Source of the DNA: Intrasporangiaceae bacterium URHB0013
Lineage (GTDB): Bacteria; Actinomycetota; Actinomycetes; Actinomycetales; Dermatophilaceae
DNA: 64,000 bases
Direction: 5' to 3'
Assembly: GCA_000620545.1 (NCBI GenBank)
Contig: JIBA01000015.1
Location: 124,001 to 188,000 of the forward strand
The notes under the pieces were generated by a model. The model saw only the letters and a list, made by a program, of their open reading frames with translations. It was not told the origin of the DNA and did no database searches. The position numbers and the translations under genes were made by a program. Positions 1 to 7,975 of this stretch are shown in pieces; the first letter of the stretch is position 1, and each line of letters begins with the position of its first letter.

Positions 1-147
1 CCGGTCCGAGTCGTCGTCCTCGGCGTCGGCGGACGCTCGGACGACGCTGCCATGCGACAGGTCGTGGCGATCACGGGCGGCCAGTACGTCCCGGCGGGCT
101 CGGTCGAGGACCTCGCACCGGCGCTCACGACGGCCCTCGGGGGCTGA
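1..147 (+). CDS. VWA-domain protein, C-terminal fragment
   Basis: Only the last 48 codons lie in the window; the frame is open from base 1 to the TGA at 145-147. The fragment ends in a pattern typical of the final strand and helix of a von Willebrand factor A domain: a hydrophobic strand ending in LGVGG, then a helix with MRQVVAITGG, then Y and a short acidic tail. Such domains bind a divalent metal through a MIDAS motif, which would lie upstream of the window. A second VWA protein is encoded at 6017. Function cannot be given from this piece. It converges on ispH with a 24-base gap. Confidence 0.6.
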   Translation, partial: PVRVVVLGVGGRSDDAAMRQVVAITGGQYVPAGSVEDLAPALTTALGG

Positions 148-171
148 CCGCCGGCGCGACCGGGACCGGCA

Positions 172-1206
172 TCAGTGCAGCGAGCCGGAGTCCTCGAAGG
201 CGGCGTCGTGCCGGACGGTGCCGCCGTCCCCGCCCTGACGGGCCTTGAGGTCCCGACGCAGCTCGTTGGGCAGCGAGAAGAGCAGCGACTCCTCCGCGGC
301 GATGACCGCCTCCACCTCGCCGTAGCCGCGCTCCGCGAGCCACGACAGCACGTCGCGGACCAGCACCTCGGGAACGCTGGCGCCCGAGGTGACGCCGACC
401 GTCGAGACACCGTCGAGCCAGGCCGGGTCGATCTCGTCGGCGAAGTCGACGAGGTGCCCGTCGCGGGCTCCGTGCTCGATCGCGACCTCGACGAGGCGCA
501 CCGAGTTGGACGAGTTGCGCGACCCGACGACGATCATGAGGTCGGTGTCCTTGGCCATCTGCTTGACGGCCAGCTGGCGGTTCTGGGTGGCGTAGCAGAT
601 GTCATCGGAGGGCGGGCTCTGCAGTGCCGGGAACTTCTCCTTCAGACGGGCCACCGTCTGCATCGTCTCGTCGACCGACAGGGTGGTCTGCGAGAGCCAG
701 ACCACCTTCTCGGGGTCGCGGACGGTGACGTTCTCGACGTCGTCGGGGCCGTCGACCAGCGTGATGTGCTCGGGGGCCTCCCCGGCCGTACCGACGACCT
801 CCTCGTGGCCCTCGTGGCCGATGAGGAGGATGTCGAAGTCGTCGTCGGCGAAGCGCACGGCCTCACGGTGCACCTTCGTCACGAGCGGGCACGTCGCGTC
901 GATCGTCTTCAGGCTGCGGACCCTCGCCTCCTCGTGGACCACCGGCGCCACGCCGTGCGCGGAGAAGATGACGGTGGCGCCCTCGGGCACCTCGTCGGTC
1001 TCGTCGACGAAGATCGCGCCGCGCTTCTCGAGCGTGGTGACGACGTGCTTGTTGTGCACGATCTGCTTGCGCACGTAGACGGGCGGCCCGTAGAGGTCGA
1101 GGGCCTTCTCGACGGTCACGACCGCCCGGTCCACACCGGCGCAGTAGCCTCGTGGCGCCGCGAGGAGGACCTTCTTGGCAGGCGTCTGGTCGGCTGGCTC
1201 ACTCAT
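172..1206 (-). CDS. ispH: 4-hydroxy-3-methylbut-2-enyl diphosphate reductase (IspH/LytB)
   Basis: This is the last enzyme of the non-mevalonate pathway. It reduces HMBPP to IPP and DMAPP with a 4Fe-4S cluster in the cytosol. The 344 residues match the family length. The three cluster cysteines are visible at about C22 (GYCAGVDRA), C106 (DATCPLV) and C204 ([11 protein letters not shown]), along with the conserved HNKHVV and SAHGV stretches. I chose the ATG at 1206 because the family N-terminus begins just after it and because TACGAT lies six bases upstream, the layout of a leaderless transcript. A longer in-frame extension to 1359 is Arg/Pro-rich and not conserved in character. The gene is divergent from xseA. 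Confidence 0.96.
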   Translation of the reverse strand: MSEPADQTPAKKVLLAAPRGYCAGVDRAVVTVEKALDLYGPPVYVRKQIVHNKHVVTTLEKRGAIFVDETDEVPEGATVIFSAHGVAPVVHEEARVRSLKTIDATCPLVTKVHREAVRFADDDFDILLIGHEGHEEVVGTAGEAPEHITLVDGPDDVENVTVRDPEKVVWLSQTTLSVDETMQTVARLKEKFPALQSPPSDDICYATQNRQLAVKQMAKDTDLMIVVGSRNSSNSVRLVEVAIEHGARDGHLVDFADEIDPAWLDGVSTVGVTSGASVPEVLVRDVLSWLAERGYGEVEAVIAAEESLLFSLPNELRRDLKARQGGDGGTVRHDAAFEDSGSLH

Positions 1207-1212
1207 GGCCAC

Positions 1213-1218
1213 ATCGTA
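1213..1218 (-). promoter_or_regulatory. -10 element of ispH (leaderless)
   Basis: Read on the minus strand the hexamer is TACGAT, six bases before the ATG of ispH. This TAnnnT-(6-8)-RTG layout places the transcription start on or next to the start codon. No clear -35 element is visible. Confidence 0.5.
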
Positions 1219-1375
1219 CGGGGGCGCGTGCGCCGTTCCGATTCGCCGTCTGCCCGCACGAGGCCGCAACCCTCGCCGCCGAGCGCCGGGGCACCCGGGG
1301 CGCCGGCCGTCGAGCGGCCTCGGCGGACCGGAGCCCGGCGCCGACCAGGTGCGCGCCATCGGCTCGCGAGACCTC

Positions 1376-1381
1376 TAGGGT
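1376..1381 (+). promoter_or_regulatory. -10 element of xseA (leaderless)
   Basis: TAGGGT is followed by seven bases and then GTG at 1389, which places the transcription start at the GTG. No Shine-Dalgarno sequence precedes either the GTG or the ATG six bases later. This supports GTG 1389 as the start. Confidence 0.55.
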
Positions 1382-1388
1382 GACGCGA

Positions 1389-2789
1389 GTGAGCATGACG
1401 AGCCCGCTGCCCGACAAGGCCGCCGACACGACGGCCGAGCAGCCGTGGCCGGTGCGGGTGCTCAGCCTCAAGATCGCTGACTACGTCGAGCGCATGAGCC
1501 AGCTGTGGGTCGAGGGCCAGGTCGTGCAGTTCAATGCCCGGGGCGGCACGGCCTTCCTCACCCTGCGCGACCCCGACGTCGACATGTCGCTCTCGGTCTC
1601 GGTGCCGATGAACGCCGTCAAGGCCATGCCGATCCCCCTCGCCCAAGGCGCCCGCGTGGTGCTCCAGGCCAAGCCGACCTTCTGGACCAAGCGGGGCACC
1701 CTGCAGCTCGAGGCGCGCCAGATCCGGCCCGTCGGTATCGGCGACCTGCTCGCGCGCGTCGAGATCCTCAAGCGAACCCTCGCGGCCGAGGGGGTCTTCG
1801 ACATCGGTCGCAAGCGTCCCATCCCCTTCCTGCCGCAGCGCGTCGGCCTCATCACGGGACGCAGCTCCGCCGCCGAGAAGGACGTCGTCGAGAACGCCCG
1901 CCGCCGTTGGCCCGCGGTCGTGTTCGAGATCCGCGAGGTCGCCGTGCAGGGCGCCTCGGCCGTCACCGAGGTCGTCGAGGCGCTCCGCGAGCTCGACGCG
2001 ATGCCGTCCGTCGACGTCATCGTCATCGCCCGTGGCGGCGGAGCGCTCGAGGAGCTGCTCCCCTTCTCCAACGAGGCGATGGTCCGGGCCGTCGCCCAAG
2101 CCCGCACTCCCGTCATCAGCGCCATCGGGCACGACGTGGACCAACCGCTGCTCGACCTGGTTGCCGACTGGCGGGCGTCGACGCCGACCGATGCCGGCAA
2201 GAAGGTCGTCCCCGATGCGGCGCACGAGCGCGCGCTCGTCGACACCGCTCGCGACCGCATACGCCGGGCGCTCGTACGCCGCATCGAGGCCGAGCGGTCG
2301 GGGCTGCGGTCCCTCGTCTCCCGGCCCGTGATGGCCGACCCGGTCGCACTGGTCCGCGTTCGGCGCCAGGAGGTGGCGGCGCTGCGAGCACGCGCCACCA
2401 CACGCATCGAGGCACGACTGCACCGCGCCGCCGACCAGGCCGAGCACCTGCGCCGCCAGGTCGTCGCCCTCTCCCCGCAGTCGACGCTCGAGCGGGGCTA
2501 TGCCGTCGTCCAGCACCGTGACGGCCGGATCGTCATGGACCAGGACGACGTCGGGGTCGGCGAGCTGCTGCGGGTCCGCGTGGCCCGTGGCGACTTCGGA
2601 GTGCGACCCGTGACCGCCGGCGCCGAGGAGGCACCGCCGAAGCCCTCGACCCCCAGGACGGCAGCGCGCACGTCGTCGAGCGCCGCCGCCCCGAAGGCCG
2701 CCGCTCCCCACAAGCCCCGCGAGCCCCGACCGGCCGGCCCTCCCGGCACGCCGACGGCGGCGACCGGGGACGACGGCACGGCGTCGTAG
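1389..2789 (+). CDS. xseA: Exodeoxyribonuclease VII large subunit
   Basis: The catalytic subunit of exonuclease VII cuts single-stranded DNA from both ends and works as a complex with several XseB subunits. At 466 residues it is near the usual size. It has an N-terminal OB-fold of about 100 residues (VEGQVVQFN, AFLTLRD), then the Exonuc_VII_L domain with GLITGRSSAAEKD, the glycine-rich IARGGGALEELLPF and SAIGHDVDQPLLDLVADWRA, then a coiled-coil-prone Arg/Ala region. The last 50 or so residues are Ala/Pro/Thr-rich low complexity beyond the conserved core. The start is GTG 1389 from the leaderless promoter; ATG 1395 is the alternative. xseB follows at once. Confidence 0.95.
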   Translation: MSMTSPLPDKAADTTAEQPWPVRVLSLKIADYVERMSQLWVEGQVVQFNARGGTAFLTLRDPDVDMSLSVSVPMNAVKAMPIPLAQGARVVLQAKPTFWTKRGTLQLEARQIRPVGIGDLLARVEILKRTLAAEGVFDIGRKRPIPFLPQRVGLITGRSSAAEKDVVENARRRWPAVVFEIREVAVQGASAVTEVVEALRELDAMPSVDVIVIARGGGALEELLPFSNEAMVRAVAQARTPVISAIGHDVDQPLLDLVADWRASTPTDAGKKVVPDAAHERALVDTARDRIRRALVRRIEAERSGLRSLVSRPVMADPVALVRVRRQEVAALRARATTRIEARLHRAADQAEHLRRQVVALSPQSTLERGYAVVQHRDGRIVMDQDDVGVGELLRVRVARGDFGVRPVTAGAEEAPPKPSTPRTAARTSSSAAAPKAAAPHKPREPRPAGPPGTPTAATGDDGTAS

Positions 2790-2792
2790 GGT
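2787..2792 (+). promoter_or_regulatory. -10 element of xseB built on the xseA stop codon
   Basis: The TAG stop of xseA is the first half of TAGGGT, which lies seven bases before the ATG of xseB. The nine bases TAGGGTGAC are identical to those in front of xseA. This would give xseB its own leaderless transcript in addition to any read-through from xseA. No -35 element is evident. Confidence 0.45.
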
Positions 2793-2799
2793 GACGGCC

Positions 2800-3081
2800 A
2801 TGGCTGACGCGACGACGACCGACGGCTCGTTCCCCGACCTCGAGGGGATGCGCTACGAGGACGCCCGAGAGGAGCTCATCGCGATCGTCGCGAAGCTCGA
2901 GGCGGGACAGGCCCCGCTCGAGGACTGCATGCACCTCTGGCGTCGGGGCGAGGCGCTGGCGGCGCACTGCGCGACCTGGCTCGACGGCGCGCAGGCCGAG
3001 ATCGAGCGCGCCACACGTCCGGCGGCTCCCGAGGGCGAGCTCCACGCCGACGACGAGATCTTCGACGAGGACGAGTCCTGA
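2800..3081 (+). CDS. xseB: Exodeoxyribonuclease VII small subunit
   Basis: This 93-residue acidic helical protein is the small subunit of exonuclease VII. The core YEDAREELIAIVAKLE, then LEDCMHLWRRGEALA and the helix ending in AQAEIERA, is the XseB signature. The start is ATG 2800; the in-frame GTG at 2791 is nine bases earlier, but the TAGGGT hexamer points to 2800. It lies ten bases after xseA, and the two products form one enzyme. The last 20 residues are Asp/Glu-rich. It converges on the DUF4245 gene, and the 56-base gap between them shows no strong hairpin. Confidence 0.94.
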   Translation: MADATTTDGSFPDLEGMRYEDAREELIAIVAKLEAGQAPLEDCMHLWRRGEALAAHCATWLDGAQAEIERATRPAAPEGELHADDEIFDEDES

Positions 3082-3137
3082 TCTGACCCTGCTGAGCCCC
3101 GCGTCCGGTCAGCCGGCCAGGTGAGCCACGCGCCCGG

Positions 3138-3851
3138 TCAGCCGGTCGTGGTCGGCGGGGCCGACGTGGCACCGGCTGCCGGCTGCACCGGCGCCAGGGC
3201 CGCGACGAACGCCGTGAGCTCGTCCTCGGGGGCGGTGCCGCTCGCGACCAGGGTCAGGCCCTTGGCGCCGCCAGCCCTCGCGACATAGGCGATCTGACCC
3301 GCGTCGCTCGCGACGAACTTCTCGAAGGCGCGGCCCGACACCGTGACGGTGCCCGCGGCCTCCCCGTCGTTGACCGAACGGCTCACCCAGCCGCCCGTGG
3401 CGCCCACGGCTTGCTTGAGGGCTATGTCGGCTCCGCTCGGCGTCGTCCACACCGTCGTGAAGGTCGGGATCTTCTCGGTGCCCGGCGCATAGGTCGCCAC
3501 GGTCGGCACCCAGCCGTCGCCGAGGCCCCGGGGCAGCTCGACCGGCCACGCCGTCTGTGCCGCGACCTGGCCGGCCTTGCCCGCAGCGTCGACCGCCGGC
3601 CTCTGCACCTGGCTGATCCGCGGGACGATCGCGACGAGCGCGAGCACGAGCAGGCCGATGACGAACATCGAGCGGAACATGTTGGGGAACGTGCCGAGCG
3701 AGTACCGGCTCGGTGGAGCCGCCTGGACCGTCGACTCGACCGGCTGCGACGGCAGGGTCGGCCCGCTCGGTCCGGCCGCCTCGAGCGGCTCTGGGGACGG
3801 GGCCGGGGCGCTCTCGCTCGCAGGTGTCGACGGCGTCGACGGGGTGCTCAT
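3138..3851 (-). CDS. DUF4245 family membrane-anchored protein
   Basis: The 237-residue protein has a Ser/Thr/Pro-rich cytoplasmic N-terminus of about 65 residues, one membrane helix (about 70-90, FVIGLLVLALVAIV) and an extracytoplasmic domain. The features match DUF4245, an actinobacterial family of unknown function that often lies beside glpX, as here. The outer domain contains PRGLGDGW and TFTTVWTTPSGADIAL. The C-terminus is low complexity. The start is ATG 3851; no Shine-Dalgarno sequence is visible. A GACCAT hexamer lies six bases upstream, so a leaderless start is possible. It is divergent from glpX across 96 bases. Confidence 0.85.
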   Translation of the reverse strand: MSTPSTPSTPASESAPAPSPEPLEAAGPSGPTLPSQPVESTVQAAPPSRYSLGTFPNMFRSMFVIGLLVLALVAIVPRISQVQRPAVDAAGKAGQVAAQTAWPVELPRGLGDGWVPTVATYAPGTEKIPTFTTVWTTPSGADIALKQAVGATGGWVSRSVNDGEAAGTVTVSGRAFEKFVASDAGQIAYVARAGGAKGLTLVASGTAPEDELTAFVAALAPVQPAAGATSAPPTTTG

Positions 3852-3905
3852 GACCCCATGGTCCCCGACTCCCGGACGCCGTCCAAACCCGGGTATGGCC
3901 ACCGA

Positions 3906-3911
3906 TAGGCT
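3906..3911 (+). promoter_or_regulatory. Probable -10 element of glpX
   Basis: TAGGCT lies 36 bases before the glpX start, giving a short 5' leader that contains the GGAGG ribosome-binding site. The -35 region is not recognisable. Confidence 0.4.
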
Positions 3912-3947
3912 GGCGCCGACTCGTTCTGCGCCGACGGAGGACCCTTG

Positions 3948-4940
3948 ATGAAGCACAGCCAGCCGGACCGCAACCTCGCTCTCGAGCTGGTGCGGGTGAC
4001 GGAGGCAGCGGCCATGGCCGGGGGCCGGTGGGTCGGCCGTGGCGAGAAGAACAGGGCCGACGGTGCCGCCGTCGAGGCGATGCGCGCCATGATCTCCACC
4101 GTCAGCATGCGCGGCATCGTCGTCATCGGCGAGGGCGAGAAGGACAACGCCCCGATGCTCTTCAACGGCGAGCAGGTCGGAGACGGCACCGGCCCCGAGG
4201 TCGACGTCGCGGTCGACCCGATCGACGGCACCACCCTGACGGCCAAGGGGATGAACAATGCCGTCGCCGTCATGGCCGTGGCCAACCGCGGCGCGATGTA
4301 CGACCCCTCCGCCGTGTTCTACATGGACAAGCTCGCGACCGGCCCGGAGGCGGCCGACGTCGTCGACATCCGCCTCCCCGTCTCCGAGAACATCCGGCGC
4401 ATCGCCAAGGCCAAGCGGGAGACGCCGGCCGACGTCACCGTCGTCATGCTCGACCGGCCGCGCCACGAGCACCTCGCCGAGCAGATCCGTGACACCGGCG
4501 CGCGCATCCGCTACATCGTCGACGGTGACGTCGCGGGCGCCGTCATGGCGGCCCGTCCCGGCACCGGCGTCGACCTGCTGCTCGGCATCGGCGGCACGCC
4601 GGAGGGCATCATCGCCGCCTGCGCCATCAAGTGCACCGGCGGCGTCATCCAGGGCCGGCTCTGGCCCAAGGACGACGACGAGCGCCAGAAGGCCCTCGAC
4701 GCCGGTCACGACCTCGACCGTGTCCTGTCCACCGACGACCTCGTCGTCGGTGAGTGCTTCTTCGTCGCCACCGGCATCACCGACGGTGAGCTGCTCCGGG
4801 GCGTGCGCTACGGCGCGAAGTCGGCGCGCACCAACTCCCTCGTCATGCGCTCGCGCAGCGGCACCATCCGCACGATCGACAGCGAGCACCGCTTCGACCG
4901 GCCCGGCTGGTTCGGCAGCACCGACATGATCGACGCGTGA
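3948..4940 (+). CDS. glpX: Fructose-1,6-bisphosphatase, class II
   Basis: GlpX hydrolyses fructose 1,6-bisphosphate to fructose 6-phosphate, the committed gluconeogenic step, and is usually the only FBPase in actinobacteria. The 330-residue protein shows the class II metal and phosphate motifs [11 protein letters not shown] (about residue 65) and DPIDGTT (about 90), then the conserved VDGDVAGA and GIGGTPEG stretches. The ATG at 3948 follows GGAGG at eight bases; an overlapping TTG at 3945 is less likely. The stop overlaps the region of the kinase gene that follows, so the two are probably co-transcribed. Confidence 0.96.
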   Translation: MKHSQPDRNLALELVRVTEAAAMAGGRWVGRGEKNRADGAAVEAMRAMISTVSMRGIVVIGEGEKDNAPMLFNGEQVGDGTGPEVDVAVDPIDGTTLTAKGMNNAVAVMAVANRGAMYDPSAVFYMDKLATGPEAADVVDIRLPVSENIRRIAKAKRETPADVTVVMLDRPRHEHLAEQIRDTGARIRYIVDGDVAGAVMAARPGTGVDLLLGIGGTPEGIIAACAIKCTGGVIQGRLWPKDDDERQKALDAGHDLDRVLSTDDLVVGECFFVATGITDGELLRGVRYGAKSARTNSLVMRSRSGTIRTIDSEHRFDRPGWFGSTDMIDA

Positions 4941-4951
4941 GGGACGCCACC

Positions 4952-5890
4952 ATGACCCACGAGACGTCCCCCGTGCGCACCCTCGTCGTCGGCGAGGCCC
5001 TCGTCGACGCGGTCACGACCCCGGACGGCGACACGGACGAACACGTGGGCGGCAGCCCCGCCAACGTCGCCTTCGGTGTGGCCGCCCTCGAGCACCCGGT
5101 CGACCTCGCGACGTGGATCGCGACGGACGAGCGCGGACGTCGCATCGAGGAGGTATGCCGCCAGCGGGGTGTCGCACTCACCCCCGGCTCCCAGGGCGCG
5201 CCCTTCACCTCCGTCGCCCACGCGACGCTCGACCCCTCCGGCGCCGCGACCTACGTCTTCGACCTCGAGTGGCAGGTGGCCGCGGTTCCCGGCCTCACGG
5301 CATACGGCCACGTCCACACGGGCAGCATCGCGGCCGTGCTCGAGCCGGGCGGCGGGCAGGTGCGGGAGATCCTCGGCGCCGCTCGCGAGCTGGGTGCCAC
5401 GGTGTCCTACGACCCGAACGCGCGGCCGTCGCTCATGGGCCGCCCTGAGCAGGCCCGGCGCACGATCGAGAGCTCGATCGCGCTGTCCGACGTCGTCAAG
5501 GTCAGCGACGAGGACATCGAATGGCTGTGCCCCGGTGAGGCGGTCGACGACGTGGTGCGGGCCTGGGGCGAGCTGGGACCCGCGCTCGTCGTGGTCACGC
5601 GCGGGGCGGAGGGCGCCGTCGTCCGCGTCACCCGCACCGGCGAGCAGCAGGCGCTCCCGGCGCCCACCGTCACCGTCGTCGACACGGTCGGCGCCGGAGA
5701 CTCGTTCATGGCCGGGCTCCTGTCCGGCCTGCTCGACGCTGGCCTCGTCGGCGGACGCTCTGCCCGGACCCGTCTGGAGTCGGCCTCGCTCGCCGACGTG
5801 GTGCCCTCCGTGGATCGTGCGCTGCGCACCGGAGCCCTCACCGTGGAGCGCGCTGGGGCTCATGCTCCGGGGCGCAACGACGTGTCCTGA
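4952..5890 (+). CDS. PfkB-family carbohydrate kinase
   Basis: A cytosolic ribokinase-superfamily kinase of 312 residues that transfers phosphate from ATP to a sugar hydroxyl. The N-terminal GGSPANVAFG is the substrate-side PfkB signature. The C-terminal DTVGAGDSFMAG carries the catalytic aspartate and anion hole. The overall pattern is closest to fructokinases, but the sugar cannot be fixed from sequence. The ATG at 4952 has GAGGGA upstream; a GTG at 4937 overlapping the glpX stop is the alternative. Coupling with glpX suggests a role in sugar phosphate metabolism. Confidence 0.85.
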   Translation: MTHETSPVRTLVVGEALVDAVTTPDGDTDEHVGGSPANVAFGVAALEHPVDLATWIATDERGRRIEEVCRQRGVALTPGSQGAPFTSVAHATLDPSGAATYVFDLEWQVAAVPGLTAYGHVHTGSIAAVLEPGGGQVREILGAARELGATVSYDPNARPSLMGRPEQARRTIESSIALSDVVKVSDEDIEWLCPGEAVDDVVRAWGELGPALVVVTRGAEGAVVRVTRTGEQQALPAPTVTVVDTVGAGDSFMAGLLSGLLDAGLVGGRSARTRLESASLADVVPSVDRALRTGALTVERAGAHAPGRNDVS

Positions 5891-5977
5891 GCACAAATCG
5901 GGCATTCGACAAGAGGGCTCGGAGTCGGGCACGATTCTGCGCGAGTCCCCGGGTAGTTCGAGCCGGTGGTTCAGCCT

Positions 5978-5999
5978 GACGCCCCGCTGCCGGGGCGTC
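5978..5999 (+). terminator. GC-rich hairpin downstream of the PfkB kinase gene
   Basis: A perfect nine-base-pair stem, GACGCCCCG with CGGGGCGTC, closes a four-base loop. It lacks a T tract. A short CCTCATGTGAGG palindrome follows directly. It lies between the kinase stop and the next start, so it may end the glpX transcript or shape the next leader. Confidence 0.5.
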
Positions 6000-6016
6000 C
6001 TCATGTGAGGAAACCC

Positions 6017-7747
6017 GTGTCCGACCCCACCCCTCCACCCCGTCGCCCCATCGGCCCGTACGAGCAGAGCCTCATCGACAGCCGGGCCAGCCGCAAGGCT
6101 TTCGAGGCCCGGATCGCCGCAGCACGGCGCAACCGCATCATCGCGGCCGCGCTGGGCGTCGTCCTGCTCGCCGGCGCTGCGATCGGCGGTCTCGTCTGGT
6201 GGAGGGGTCGTGAGGCCGCACCCTTGGCCGCCCTCACGGCGACTCCGGGCAAGTCGTGCCCCGAGCGCACACCCGTCTCCGTGTGGGTGTCCGAGGCAGC
6301 CCAACCCGCGGTGCTCGCGCTCGCCAAGGAGTACCAGGCCGACCCGACGTCCCCCTGTGTCGACTACGTCGTCAAGGGGAAGGCTCCCATCGAGGCGATG
6401 ATCGGTCTGGGCCAGGGACAGCCGGACCGGCCCGACGCCTGGATCCCCGACTCACCACGCTGGGTCGAGCGCGTCAACGAGACCGCCAAGCTCAACGCCA
6501 AGCCGGCGAGCGCCTTCGCCAAGAGTCCGCTCGTGATCGCGATGGATCCCACCCGCGCGGGGAAGCTCGGGGGCCAGCCGAAGTGGCTCGAGCTCGTCGC
6601 GTCCGACAGCCCGATCCGGATGAGCGACCCCCGATCGACCACGGCCGGCATGCTCACGCTCGCGTCGGCTCTGCCCCAGCTCTCGAACGAGCAGGGGCGG
6701 GTCGTCATCCCCGAGCTCGCCAAGGGCGCGGCCCCGTCGGTCGGCGACCTCTTCAGCGCCTACAACACCGACCCCGCCCAGGCGGCGGCGTTCCCCGTGT
6801 CCGAGGCCGACCTCATCGACCACAACCGGCTCTTCCCCGACCACCGGATGGTGTCGGTGACGCCGAGCGAGGGCACCCCGGCCTTCGAGTTCTCCCTCGT
6901 CAACGTCGCGACCGACCCCGTCCGCGACCAGGCGGTCGAGCAGCTCCGCGCCCACCTCATGACGCCGACCGCGGCGAAGATCTTCGCGCAGTTCGGCCTC
7001 CGCTCGACGGCCGTCCCGGTCACGATGCCCACCCCGCAGGGAAGCGTCGGCGAGGTCGAGATCGGCCCGACGCCCGATGCCGAGACCGTCACCGCGACCA
7101 CCGACGTGTGGCAGTCGGCGACGACCGACTTCTCGATCCTGTCCGTGTTCGACGTCTCGGGCTCGATGAAGGAGAAGGTCGGCGACACCACACGCGTCGC
7201 GATCACCCAGGAGGCGGCCGGCATCGCCCTCGCGGCCCTGCCCAGGACGACGAAGCTCGGGCTCTGGGTCTTCTCGACCGACAAGGGGGGTCCCGGCCAG
7301 GACTGGCGCGAGCTCGCCCCCATCGGGAGCCTCGACAACGACGCGCACCGGGGCCTCGTCGCGAAGGCCGCGGGCACTCTCGCCAAGAACGTCGGCGGCG
7401 GCACCGGCCTCTACGACACCATCTGGTCGGCGTACCAGAGGGTGAAGAAGGAGTACGACCCCGACCGCGTCAACGCCGTCGTCATCCTCACCGATGGTCG
7501 CAACGAGGATCCCAACGGCATCTCGCTCGAGCAGCTCAAGGCCAACCTGCAGGCAGCGAGCGACCCGGACAAGCCGATCGCCATCACGACGATCGGCATC
7601 GGACCGGACGTGGACCCCGAGGCCCTGTCCCAGATCTCCAAGATGACCTACTCCGACTTCTACGCCGCGCCCTCCCCGGCCGACATGACGACAGTGCTCG
7701 CACGGGCCCTCTTCGACCACGAGTGCAAGAACGGTCGCTGCGTCTGA
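6017..7747 (+). CDS. Membrane-anchored substrate-binding-like and VWA domain protein
   Basis: The 576-residue protein has a 40-residue Pro/Arg-rich cytoplasmic start, a membrane helix at about 41-62, then a region resembling extracellular solute-binding proteins (about 75-350: PVSVWVSEAAQPAVLALAKEY, then DAWIPDSPRWVERV). It ends in a von Willebrand factor A domain whose MIDAS sequence is FDVSGSMKEK (D at about 379) with a later TDGRNEDP. The first half resembles molybdate/phosphate-type binding folds, but the ligand is unknown. The VWA part predicts metal-dependent protein contact outside the membrane. The start is GTG 6017 with GAGG seven bases upstream. It is related in its last domain to the fragment at the left edge. 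Confidence 0.8.
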   Translation: MSDPTPPPRRPIGPYEQSLIDSRASRKAFEARIAAARRNRIIAAALGVVLLAGAAIGGLVWWRGREAAPLAALTATPGKSCPERTPVSVWVSEAAQPAVLALAKEYQADPTSPCVDYVVKGKAPIEAMIGLGQGQPDRPDAWIPDSPRWVERVNETAKLNAKPASAFAKSPLVIAMDPTRAGKLGGQPKWLELVASDSPIRMSDPRSTTAGMLTLASALPQLSNEQGRVVIPELAKGAAPSVGDLFSAYNTDPAQAAAFPVSEADLIDHNRLFPDHRMVSVTPSEGTPAFEFSLVNVATDPVRDQAVEQLRAHLMTPTAAKIFAQFGLRSTAVPVTMPTPQGSVGEVEIGPTPDAETVTATTDVWQSATTDFSILSVFDVSGSMKEKVGDTTRVAITQEAAGIALAALPRTTKLGLWVFSTDKGGPGQDWRELAPIGSLDNDAHRGLVAKAAGTLAKNVGGGTGLYDTIWSAYQRVKKEYDPDRVNAVVILTDGRNEDPNGISLEQLKANLQAASDPDKPIAITTIGIGPDVDPEALSQISKMTYSDFYAAPSPADMTTVLARALFDHECKNGRCV

Positions 7748-7785
7748 GCGTCGCTCCCGTCACACCGATCACAGGCGAAACACGC

Positions 7786-7811
7786 ACGGCCCCCGGTCCA
7801 CCGGGGGCCGT
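7786..7811 (+). terminator. Terminator hairpin after the VWA protein gene
   Basis: An eleven-base-pair perfect stem, ACGGCCCCCGG with CCGGGGGCCGT, has a TCCA loop. It stands 38 bases after the stop codon. It has no T tract, which is common in high-G+C genomes. Confidence 0.65.
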
Positions 7812-7884
7812 CGTCGTACCCGGGCGTCCTGCCGTGCCACGTCGCGGGTAGGTCACGGGCAGATCACTCGCACTAGACCCACCC

Positions 7885-7931
7885 CTGACGAGGGAGTAGG
7901 AATGAGTTACTTCACGTGACCGTGGTCACGT
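7885..7931 (+). promoter_or_regulatory. Promoter and operator of the sugar ABC operon
   Basis: CTGACG at 7885-7890 and TACTTC at 7908-7913 are spaced by 17 bases. Directly after them stands the perfect inverted repeat ACGTGACC-GT-GGTCACGT (7914-7931), which would cover the transcription start. That position suits a LacI- or GntR-type repressor answering to the imported sugar. No regulator gene lies beside the operon, so the factor is unknown. Confidence 0.5.
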
Positions 7932-7975
7932 TGATCGGTGGGGATCGACGCACAACTCGACGATGAGGAGCGACC

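Noticed and set aside
175-1383. Plus-strand frame opposite ispH
   Set aside because: Same antisense effect; the minus frame has all three iron-sulfur cysteines of IspH.
3082-3137. Repeated CCGGTCAGCCGG between xseB and the DUF4245 gene
   Set aside because: Two short copies with no clear stem or coding role; consistent with chance in GC-rich DNA.
5951-5976. tRNA-like T-loop string (GTTCGAGCC) upstream of the VWA gene
   Set aside because: No acceptor stem, anticodon arm or CCA-side pairing can be drawn around it.
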